NCBI GenBank assembly: GCA_028287105.1
Contig: JAQBQH010000257.1
Location: 1-34,170, forward strand
DNA length: 34,170 bases
Reading direction: 5' to 3'
Origin: Myxococcales bacterium
GTDB taxonomy: Bacteria; Myxococcota_A; Polyangia; Palsa-1104
This document shows positions 21,601-28,148 of this stretch, piece after piece. Within the stretch, counting starts at the first letter, position 1, and each line of letters starts with the position of its first letter. The notes under the pieces were generated by a model. The model saw nothing but the letters and a program-made list of their open reading frames with translations, did not search any database and was not told where the DNA came from. The position numbers and the translations under genes are program-made.

Positions 21601-24600
21601 AGGGCGATCTCCTCGAGCGCTCCGGCGATCTCGACGGCTCCCTGGCGTCGTACACCGAGTCGTTCCGGCTCGACCCGACCAGCCGCACCTGCTTCACCGC
21701 CTTCGAGCGCGTCTGCTATCGCAAGGAGAAGTGGCGCCAGGCGATGGAGCTCTACGACACCGCCATCCGGCTCGTCGAGGTGCAGCGGTCGCGCGCCTAT
21801 CGCCTGGCCGATCTGTACGCCCGTCGCGGGCAGCTGCAGTTGCAGTACCTCGGGCAGCCGGGCGAAGCGGCGGCGTCGTACCTGCGGGTACTGGAGCTCG
21901 ATCCCGAGGCCGACACCGCGCAGACCGCGCTCGAGCGCATCTTCTCGGCGCAGTCCGATTGGCCGGGGCTCATCGGCGCCTACGAGCGGCGCGCGGAGCT
22001 GGTGCGCGACGACACCAAGCGCGTCGAGATCCTACGGCGCGCGGCGCGCGTGGCGGCGGCCAAGCTCAAGGACGCGGTCGAGGCGGCGCGGCTCTATCAG
22101 CGGCTGCACTCGGTCGACCCGACCGACTCCGAGGGGCTCGACGCGCTCGAGCGCCACTACGAGCGCACGCGCGACTGGGAGAAGCTGGTCGGCATCCTCA
22201 CGACGCGGCTGTCGCTCACCGCCGGCGGTGACGAGGCCATCGCGCTCTATCTGCGCATCGCGCAGATGTGCGAAGAGGGTCTGCGCGACGCCGATCGCGC
22301 CATCGAGTCGTATCGCAAGATCCTCGACATCGCACCGTCGCACAAAGAGGCGATCGAGGCGCTCGGCCGCCTCTACGAAGGCACCGAGCGTTGGGCCGAG
22401 CTGGTCGAGGTGACGCGCCGGCAGATCCGCATCGTCAACGACCGCGCGCAAAAGGCGATCCTCTACTTCAAGTGCGGCTCCGTCATGGAGTCGAAGTTCG
22501 GCAAGGAAGACGACGCCATCCGCTACTACGACGCGGCCATCAAGACGTCGCCGTCGTGCCTGCCGGCCGTGCACGGGCTTCGCGATCTCTACCTGCGCAA
22601 GGAAGATTGGCCGCGCGTCATCCAGACGCTGGAGCTCGAGGCCAAGCTGTGGACCGAGGACAAAGAGCGCGCCGGCGTGTTCGCGCACATCGGTCAGATC
22701 TACGGCGACAAGCTCGGCGATCAGGAGCGCGCCATTCAGTATTACGAGTCGGCGCTCACCGTCGACCGCGAGTGTCTGCCGGCCAATCGCGCGCTCTTCG
22801 AGCTGTACTTCGCGCGCGAGGAGTTCCAGCGCGCGCTGCCGATCGCGGTCATCCTCACGCAGAAGGTCACGCGCGAGGGCGATCCGGTCGAGCGCTCGGA
22901 GTTCTATCGCAAGCGCGCGGTGGTGGCCGAGAAGACCGGCGACCTGCGCGCCGCGGCCGAGAGCCTGGTGGTGGCGCTCGAGATCCGTCCCGAGAATCAG
23001 GACGCGCTCGAGATCCTGGTCGGGCTGTGCCAGCAGGCGCCCGAGGCCTACGACTTCATCGCCACCTTCCGCGAGCTGGAGAAGCTCTATCGCAAGCGCG
23101 ACACCGGCAACTCGCTGGCGCGCGTGCTCGTGGCGCAGGGATCGTTGCGCGAGCGCGACTACGAGATCGAGTCGGCGGAGCAGATCTATCTCGAGGCGCT
23201 GCGCCTGAGCGCCGACGAGTACAGCGTCGTCGAGGCGATCGTCGCCCTGCACGAGCGCCTGCGGCGCTTCGACGCGGCGGCGGTGGTGCTCGAGGCGTTC
23301 ATCGGACGCACCAAGAGCCAGGCCAACCGCTCGTCGGCGCGCTATCGGCTCGCCGAGATCTACGGCGACGGCGCCATGGATCCGGCGCGCGCCGCCATCA
23401 CGCTCGAGGAGCTGATCGAGGAAGACTCCGAGCACCGCGACGCGCACTTCCGCCTGGCGCAGGAGCTGTATCTGCTCGGCCGCTACGGCGAGGCGCATCG
23501 CAGCTGCGAGCGGCTCATCCAGCTCGCGGCCGCCCCCGGGCGCACCGTTCCGCCCGAGGAGCTGGCGCGCTACTACGACTACCTCGGCCGCATCGGCGAG
23601 GCGTCGGGCGACGCCGCCGGCGCCGGGCGCGCCTATCGACGGGCCATCGATCTCGATCCGTCGTATCCGCCGTCGGCGCTGTCGCTGGCGCGGCGCGCGG
23701 CGGCAGCGGGTGACCGCGGTCAGGCGCAGAACATCATCGACGAGGCGCTCAAGGTCGCCGAGACGCGCGGCCCCGAGGTGGAGCTGATCCTGCGCCGCGG
23801 CATGGCGCGCTTCTTCGTCGCCATCGACGACGGACCGCGCGCGATCGACGCCTATCGCCAGGTGCTGGCGCGGGCGCCCGAGAGCCACGACGACCGCGTC
23901 GCCGCCGCCGAGCTCCTGGCCACCAACGACAACACGCTCAACCTCGCGCGCGAAGAGCTCCTCCTGGTGCTCGGCTCCGACCTGCGCCACGCCCCCGCCT
24001 ATCGTCTGCTCGTCTCGGTCTATCAGCGCTCGGGAGATCTCGATCGCGCCGCGCGCGTCGGCACCATGCTGTCGCTGCTCGGCTATGCCGAGGCCACCGA
24101 CCGCCCGCCGACCTTCCGCGCCAGCATCAAGCGCGGCTCTCTGTCCGACGACCTTCGTCGCACGCGCCTCTTGCCGCCGCCGGTGCTGGGCGCCTATACC
24201 GAGGCGCTCGCGGCCGTGCGCGAGACGCTCGACGAAGTCTACGGCGTGCCGGCCGTCCACAACGCCATCCCGGCGGCCGCGGTGCAGGACCCGGGCTTCA
24301 AGGTCTGCGTCGTCGACGCGCAGCGCCTCTTCGGCGTCAGCGCCGAGGTCTACGTCGCGCAGCAGGTGCCGGGCGGCGTCATCATGTTCGATTCGCCGAA
24401 GCCGACCGTCGTCATCGAGTCGACCTTCGTCGACCGCCCCGACGGCGAGCGCCGCTTCCTCCTCGGTCGCGCCTTCGAGCCGCTCCGGGGCGGCTACGCG
24501 CTGGTCACGCGCCTGCGCGCGGCCCAGCGGGCCGAGGTGGGCCACCTCCTCGACCAGCTCATCAAGCCCGAAAGCGAGCGCGAGGCGCAGGTGCAGGACT

Positions 24601-24914
24601 TCGTGCGCGCGCTGCCGCGCAAGGCGGCCAAGGCGGTCGAGCGGCTCCAGGGGCTCGCGCCCGGCGCGTCGATCGACGGCTGGTTCGCCGCGCTCGGTCA
24701 GGCGGCCGATCGCGCCGGTCTGCTCGCGTGCGACGATGTCGGTGCCGCGGCGCGCATGCTCGCCCGCCTCGGCGGCGAGGAGCTGGCGGTCTCACAGGAT
24801 GGTGCGGTAGCACTGGGGCAGGTGGTTGGGGGGGCCGAGCTGGTGCGCTTCTTCCTATCCGATGCGTACCACGACCTGCGATCTACATTAGGGGATCCGA
24901 CGGGGCGCTTGTGA
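18678..24914 (+). CDS. Very large cytoplasmic TPR protein (2078 aa)
   Basis: A 2078-residue scaffold with no signal peptide or membrane helix. After a Pro/Ser-rich N-terminus (~1-40) and a Lys/Glu-rich segment, almost the whole protein consists of degenerate TPR-like helical hairpins of about 34-40 residues (for example EHYEKALELQPDDVTTLHAF and IYEKRLSDDDSARRSYERAL). The last ~265 residues (from ~1815) are not TPR-like: a mixed alpha/beta domain with segments such as KVCVVDAQRLFGVSAEVYV and a FLLGRAFEPLRGGYAL stretch. Proteins of this kind occur in Myxococcota, but I know no function for the tail. The ATG at 18678 fits the promoter; no ribosome site is obvious. A gene for a tail-anchored STAS protein follows after 61 nt, so the scaffold may organise STAS-based signalling (inference). 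Confidence 0.92.
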   Translation: MADGLSQPPASASGGRRGPPPLPRGAVDSQPSLLSPSAESAVDELLALIAAEAESHADALSEKAEKGEKKKGSAVSDADAKAKKRAADLKVRAALLAWDGRGDVQKALAFVDKVDHPLVPAIKLAAAIELKDDAMLQACIAETKKRGDKADLAELGALLLWRARDAAHAAEVLALAGDEGKVARRLALALAGSWAPLVKAVGPAETAEVDLDALAEAAQTAQDRLGDANAARAMLSRAFQAAKSEGSDMLPYLVERLLELDDSNVAEVYRFKLSTLDGEGGAGAERGATQFLLAAALEKGGGEGEAAQLVDELTAGANGRREDFGALLAWRARARLEAKRGEWARAAEAWEQLARMAGSPAWSNAYLRRAAELWDARVNDTARAEVLYARLHMAAPADASVAMVLARLRILRGAATDAAQVLETTGRARGPAGAAQVALAARASEMDGESADTTIERWREAAEASGQRGALEALARAYRRAHDQAAMQHTYERLGTAPNVDARRGATYFAIAGALALEAEDAEAAEAAFTAAADRDPDDLLVHAGRVMLYRKYQKYNELAVALKAIIGLVKSTQAQGRLHRQLARVAGEHLGDQKTAHEHYEKALELQPDDVTTLHAFARLLGDAGKWAKAVELREHAAKSAAGARAAALLCEIGDIYEKRLSDDDSARRSYERALERDDKSGGALSALAVLHRRHKRLPELLEVLRKELKLAPDKDRQLELHLEMAKAADQAEGGDLKAALGAYRDALRMDPANAAALSGLERLCRREGNWDVLAEALKRAPRSVRTVRALCEALEHLERWEELGESKEAELALLDEPKEIARAARALADLYERRLNDPDSAARAWHRVDEADPRDPQAARALERIYESRGRFADLAAAIERELQLEAQLEPARRLELWLKLGEIRKSRLSRAESAAEAFENALRVDGQHVDALASLAELYALLKRTDDLNRVLDLRAQATTDPQQRASVLLQKGDLLERSGDLDGSLASYTESFRLDPTSRTCFTAFERVCYRKEKWRQAMELYDTAIRLVEVQRSRAYRLADLYARRGQLQLQYLGQPGEAAASYLRVLELDPEADTAQTALERIFSAQSDWPGLIGAYERRAELVRDDTKRVEILRRAARVAAAKLKDAVEAARLYQRLHSVDPTDSEGLDALERHYERTRDWEKLVGILTTRLSLTAGGDEAIALYLRIAQMCEEGLRDADRAIESYRKILDIAPSHKEAIEALGRLYEGTERWAELVEVTRRQIRIVNDRAQKAILYFKCGSVMESKFGKEDDAIRYYDAAIKTSPSCLPAVHGLRDLYLRKEDWPRVIQTLELEAKLWTEDKERAGVFAHIGQIYGDKLGDQERAIQYYESALTVDRECLPANRALFELYFAREEFQRALPIAVILTQKVTREGDPVERSEFYRKRAVVAEKTGDLRAAAESLVVALEIRPENQDALEILVGLCQQAPEAYDFIATFRELEKLYRKRDTGNSLARVLVAQGSLRERDYEIESAEQIYLEALRLSADEYSVVEAIVALHERLRRFDAAAVVLEAFIGRTKSQANRSSARYRLAEIYGDGAMDPARAAITLEELIEEDSEHRDAHFRLAQELYLLGRYGEAHRSCERLIQLAAAPGRTVPPEELARYYDYLGRIGEASGDAAGAGRAYRRAIDLDPSYPPSALSLARRAAAAGDRGQAQNIIDEALKVAETRGPEVELILRRGMARFFVAIDDGPRAIDAYRQVLARAPESHDDRVAAAELLATNDNTLNLAREELLLVLGSDLRHAPAYRLLVSVYQRSGDLDRAARVGTMLSLLGYAEATDRPPTFRASIKRGSLSDDLRRTRLLPPPVLGAYTEALAAVRETLDEVYGVPAVHNAIPAAAVQDPGFKVCVVDAQRLFGVSAEVYVAQQVPGGVIMFDSPKPTVVIESTFVDRPDGERRFLLGRAFEPLRGGYALVTRLRAAQRAEVGHLLDQLIKPESEREAQVQDFVRALPRKAAKAVERLQGLAPGASIDGWFAALGQAADRAGLLACDDVGAAARMLARLGGEELAVSQDGAVALGQVVGGAELVRFFLSDAYHDLRSTLGDPTGRL

Positions 24915-24935
24915 GCGATCAGAGCCACAGGAGAC

Positions 24936-24974
24936 ATGAGCGGACGGCTGGACAGAAACTCAACCACGGTCTAA
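24936..24974 (+). CDS. Possible 12-codon leader ORF before the STAS gene
   Basis: ATG at 24936, just after AGGAGA, opens a 12-residue frame that stops with TAA one nucleotide before the ATG of the STAS gene at 24976. The STAS gene has no clear ribosome site of its own, so termination-reinitiation could supply its translation. The short spacing (about 2 nt) of the ribosome site and the small size make this tentative; it may be chance. Confidence 0.25.
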   Translation: MSGRLDRNSTTV

Positions 24975-24975
24975 C

Positions 24976-25905
24976 ATGGCGGCGACAATGAACCCCAAGT
25001 TCCAAGCATCTGTACACAACCGGGAGGACGTTACGTACGTAAAGCTCTCCGGAGTGATCGACGAGGACAATGAGCTCGCGAGCCTGAGCGATAAAATCGG
25101 CAGCGGGACTGCAGTTATCGACGTGTCCGAGATCGAGCGCATCAATTCCTGCGGGGTTCGTGACTGGGTCAATTGGCTCGGTAAGGTCGAGAAGAACGGC
25201 GCCAAGGTCGTGCTGGTCGAGTGCTCGCCGGCGATCGTCGCGCAGATCAATCTGGTCAATAATTTTACGGGTCAAGGCGTCGTCAAAAGCTTCTACGCAC
25301 CGTACTTCTGCCCCAACTGCGATCTGGAAAAAGTGCTGCTCGTCGAGACCCGTGACGTCGCCGGCGTCTCCCCGTTCAAGGCACCGTCCTGCCGCTGCGA
25401 CGAGTGCGATGGGCCGATGGACTTCGACGACATGGAAGAGTCCTATTTCGCCTTCCTCTCCAACGCGAAGAAGATCGTCACCGACTCGCGCGTCGACAGC
25501 GTCATCAACGAGTTCACGCCCACCGACGGCGATCGCAAGATCCGCTCGCGCACCGGCGGCACCAATCCCGGCGGCAGCGGCACCGGGTCGAAGTCGGGCA
25601 CCAGCGGCGTGCACTCGAGCTCATTGCCTTCGATTCCGTCGCTGCCGAGCATGCGCACGACCACCGGCACCGGGCCGGGATCGTCGGGCAGCGGCTCGAT
25701 GTCCGGCGTCAACGGCTTCGGCGCCGGCGCCTCGGGCGTGCGCTCGACGGCGGCCGCGCTGGCGGAGCTGGAGGCGCGCCGCGCTCAGACCTCGCCGACG
25801 CCGCTCGCTCCCGGCAAGTCGAACGCCGCCTGGATCGTGGTCGTCGCGTTGATCGTCGTCGCCGTCGGCCTGCTCGGCTTCGTCATGTTCGGCGGCCACC
25901 GCTAA
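24976..25905 (+). CDS. Tail-anchored STAS-zinc-ribbon protein
   Basis: A 309-residue protein. The STAS-like domain (~8-108) contains [14 protein letters not shown] with S58 at the position of the phosphorylated Ser in SpoIIAA/RsbV. A four-Cys zinc-ribbon-like segment follows, C112/C115 and C141/C144 (C139 is extra). Residues ~190-255 are a Gly/Ser/Thr-rich flexible linker, and one hydrophobic helix (~284-305) ends the protein with only GGHR after it. The protein is therefore predicted to be C-terminally anchored with the STAS module in the cytoplasm. It lies 61 nt after the large TPR gene and is convergent with the PAS gene (17-nt gap). The start at 24976 could instead be the ATG at 24988. 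Three related STAS domains occur elsewhere in the window. Confidence 0.88.
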   Translation: MAATMNPKFQASVHNREDVTYVKLSGVIDEDNELASLSDKIGSGTAVIDVSEIERINSCGVRDWVNWLGKVEKNGAKVVLVECSPAIVAQINLVNNFTGQGVVKSFYAPYFCPNCDLEKVLLVETRDVAGVSPFKAPSCRCDECDGPMDFDDMEESYFAFLSNAKKIVTDSRVDSVINEFTPTDGDRKIRSRTGGTNPGGSGTGSKSGTSGVHSSSLPSIPSLPSMRTTTGTGPGSSGSGSMSGVNGFGAGASGVRSTAAALAELEARRAQTSPTPLAPGKSNAAWIVVVALIVVAVGLLGFVMFGGHR

Positions 25906-25922
25906 CCAGCCGCGGGTCGGAG

Positions 25923-26465
25923 TTAGACGCTCAGGCCCTTCTTGTAGGCGAGCAGCTCCTTCTGGACGCGGAGGAGCGTCTGATTGGTCTCGAGCAGCTC
26001 CTTGGTGCGCGAGCGAATCTGGGCCGCGAGCCGTTCACGCTCGCGCGCCTCGTTGTCGAGCATCTCCTGGTACTTCACCTGGACGACGGCTTCGTCGGTG
26101 ACGTCACGCTGGATCTCGAGCGCGCCGACCGGAACGCCCGCTTCGTCGATGATCGGGATCGCCGACAAGATGAAGCGCATCGGCTTCTCCGAGCCTGCCG
26201 GCCGGCCGTCGATCTCATCGAGGCGGATCGCCTTCTTTTCGGCCCAGCATTGTTGCGCGATACAGCGGTCCTGGCAGATGTTGAGCGCCAGCACCTCGTA
26301 GCACTTCTTTCCCTTCAGCCCGCGTGCGATGTTGCGCGGCAGAAGCGAGAAGAATGCACGGTTGAAATCGACGATGTTGCGCTCGTTGTCGCAGACGAAG
26401 TAGCTGTCGATGATGACATCGCCGATCTGCTTGAACTGCGCGAGGAAGTTGTCGAGTGCGCTCAC
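25923..26465 (-). CDS. Cys-rich PAS protein with coiled-coil, no output domain
   Basis: A 180-residue cytoplasmic sensor module. A PAS domain fills residues ~10-125 and carries four Cys: C55, C64, C68, C73 ([19 protein letters not shown]). The PAS histidine kinase at 32089-33393 has the same C-x8-C-x3-C spacing. Four Cys could bind a metal, Fe-S cluster or haem, or sense redox (inference). After the RDVTDE end of the PAS a helical, probably coiled-coil segment runs to the C-terminus; it resembles the linker before the kinase core of that histidine kinase, but the kinase core is absent. It may heterodimerise with, or compete with, that kinase. The start is a GTG at 26465, only about 2 nt downstream of the predicted transcription start and without a ribosome site, so the mRNA may be leaderless. 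Confidence 0.85.
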   Translation of the reverse strand: MSALDNFLAQFKQIGDVIIDSYFVCDNERNIVDFNRAFFSLLPRNIARGLKGKKCYEVLALNICQDRCIAQQCWAEKKAIRLDEIDGRPAGSEKPMRFILSAIPIIDEAGVPVGALEIQRDVTDEAVVQVKYQEMLDNEARERERLAAQIRSRTKELLETNQTLLRVQKELLAYKKGLSV

Positions 26466-26473
26466 GGGCCGTC

Positions 26474-26502
26474 AGTTTATCGGCAATTGACGGGTTCGGC
26501 AA
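26474..26502 (-). promoter_or_regulatory. Promoter of the PAS gene (possibly leaderless)
   Basis: On the minus strand TTGCCG (26502-26497) and TAAACT (26479-26474) are 17 nt apart. Initiation about 7 nt downstream would fall at ~26467, next to the GTG start at 26465. It overlaps the divergent promoter on the + strand, with an identical -10 hexamer. Confidence 0.55.
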
Positions 26503-26515
26503 GTCCCTGTAAACT
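26487..26515 (+). promoter_or_regulatory. Promoter of the PP2C-TPR-SBP-STAS-HK operon
   Basis: TTGACG (26487-26492) and TAAACT (26510-26515) are 17 nt apart, with a predicted start near 26522 and a leader of about 45 nt that includes AGGAG (26560-26564). The -35 hexamer lies inside the spacer of the opposite promoter, so polymerases cannot occupy both at once. Confidence 0.6.
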
Positions 26516-26567
26516 AATCGAACTTGGAAAGGTCCGAGCACCCTTCATCCCCCGGTCCTAGGAGTGC

Positions 26568-28148
26568 GTGAGTCTCATGGAGAAACGGCGCGGAGCCTCG
26601 ATCAGCGTCAAGATGATCGCCACATCGACGCTACTGATCCTCACGATCGTGGCGCTGTTCGGCATCCTGAATATCGTCAATACCAGTCGCATCTTCGACG
26701 AGCAGTCGTCGCGGCAGCGGGACCTCTACGTCTCGTCGCTGCAGAAGCGCGGCTCGGTGCAGACCAAGGACCTGGTGCAGGCGAGCCGCAACGCGATCGT
26801 GCAGAACGATTACACGACGCTGCAGAACTTCGTGCCCGACATCGCCAACGGCGATCCCGAGGTCGCCTACGTGTTCGTGGCCGGCCCGGACGGGACGGTC
26901 ATCGCGCACTCGGACAAGAAGCAGCTCGCGCGTCCGATGACCGACGCGGTCTCGAAGGAGATGTTCGCGGCCAAGGACGCGGCGACCAAAGAGGTGACGA
27001 CGTCGACGGGCAAGCAGTACGTCTTCTCGCGTCCGGTCATCGAGGACAATAAGCGTCAGGGCACGGTCGTCCTCGCGTACTCGCTCCAGCTCCTCGAGAA
27101 CACGCTGCGCAAGCTCGACTCCGACAAGGAAGCGGCGTTCCAGGCCGCCTGGGTGCGCACCGCGCTCGTCGGACTGTTCTTCGTTCTCGTCGGTACGGCG
27201 CTCGCGATCTTCCAGGGGCTGCGAATCTCGCGGCCGATCAAGATGCTCGCCTGGCGCGCCGATCAGATCGCGCGCGGCGATCTCGAGACGCGCGTCGAGA
27301 TCTCGTCGGGCGACGAGATCGGAATGCTCGGCGAGAACTTCAACTACATGGCCGACCGGCTGCTCATCCTCATGCGCGAGACCGCCGAGAAGGCGACGCT
27401 GGAGAAGGAGCTCGAGGTCGCGCGCACCATCCAGGAGACGCTGGTTCCGCCCAACGATCCCGTCGAGCGCAGCTACATGAAGCTGGCCGGCTACTTCCTG
27501 CCGGCGTCGGTGTGCGGCGGCGACTGGTGGACGGTGCACGACATGCCCGACGGCCGCATCCTCGTCGTCATCGGCGACGTCACCGGCCACGGCGTGCCGT
27601 CGGCGATGATCACCGCCGCCGCCAAGGCCGCGTGCGACGTCGTGCGTGCGACCGAGGGCGACAAGCTGACCGTGACGCGTCTACTCGAGGTCATGAATCG
27701 CGCCATCTTCGAGAGCGCCAAGCGCAAGTTCGTCATGACCTGCTTCGCGTCGATCCTCGACCCGGTGCGCCGCACCATCACGTACGCCAACGCGGGGCAC
27801 AACTTCCCGTATCTCTATCGACCCGGGTCCGCCGACGGCAACGACTTCCAGGTGCTCATGTCGCGCGGCAATCGCCTCGGCGATCTCGAGGAGTCGACCT
27901 ACGCCGAGAAGAGCCACGCGCTCTCGGCCGGCGACGTCCTCGTCTGGTACACGGACGGTATCGTCGAGTGCGAGAACGATCGCGGCGAGGAATACGGCGA
28001 GAAGCGGTTCCGCGCGGCGATTCGGCGCGCGGCCGATCTCGACCCGGTGGCGATGCGCGAGAGCGTCGTCGGCGCGGCGGGCGCATTCTTCGGCGATCGT
28101 CAAAGAAAGGACGACATCACGTTGGTCTTCGCACGGATCAAACCATGA
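26568..28148 (+). CDS. Membrane SpoIIE/RsbU-type PP2C phosphatase with periplasmic sensor and HAMP
   Basis: A 526-residue sensor phosphatase of the RsbU/SpoIIE class, expected to dephosphorylate a phospho-Ser on a STAS protein. Layout: TM1 (~16-38), periplasmic sensor region (~40-190, Cache-like by position), TM2 (~196-216), HAMP (~217-268), the coupling helix LEKELEVARTIQETLVPP (~278-295) typical of RsbU-like enzymes, then the phosphatase domain. Metal-binding motifs are present: GGDWW (D319), IGDVTGHG (D337), NAGHNFPYL, YTDGIVE and DDITLVF. Start: GTG at 26568, 3 nt after AGGAG; an ATG at 26577 is the alternative. It is the first gene of an operon that also contains a STAS gene (31540-32079), its most likely substrate (inference). 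The next gene overlaps by 4 nt. Confidence 0.95.
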   Translation: MSLMEKRRGASISVKMIATSTLLILTIVALFGILNIVNTSRIFDEQSSRQRDLYVSSLQKRGSVQTKDLVQASRNAIVQNDYTTLQNFVPDIANGDPEVAYVFVAGPDGTVIAHSDKKQLARPMTDAVSKEMFAAKDAATKEVTTSTGKQYVFSRPVIEDNKRQGTVVLAYSLQLLENTLRKLDSDKEAAFQAAWVRTALVGLFFVLVGTALAIFQGLRISRPIKMLAWRADQIARGDLETRVEISSGDEIGMLGENFNYMADRLLILMRETAEKATLEKELEVARTIQETLVPPNDPVERSYMKLAGYFLPASVCGGDWWTVHDMPDGRILVVIGDVTGHGVPSAMITAAAKAACDVVRATEGDKLTVTRLLEVMNRAIFESAKRKFVMTCFASILDPVRRTITYANAGHNFPYLYRPGSADGNDFQVLMSRGNRLGDLEESTYAEKSHALSAGDVLVWYTDGIVECENDRGEEYGEKRFRAAIRRAADLDPVAMRESVVGAAGAFFGDRQRKDDITLVFARIKP

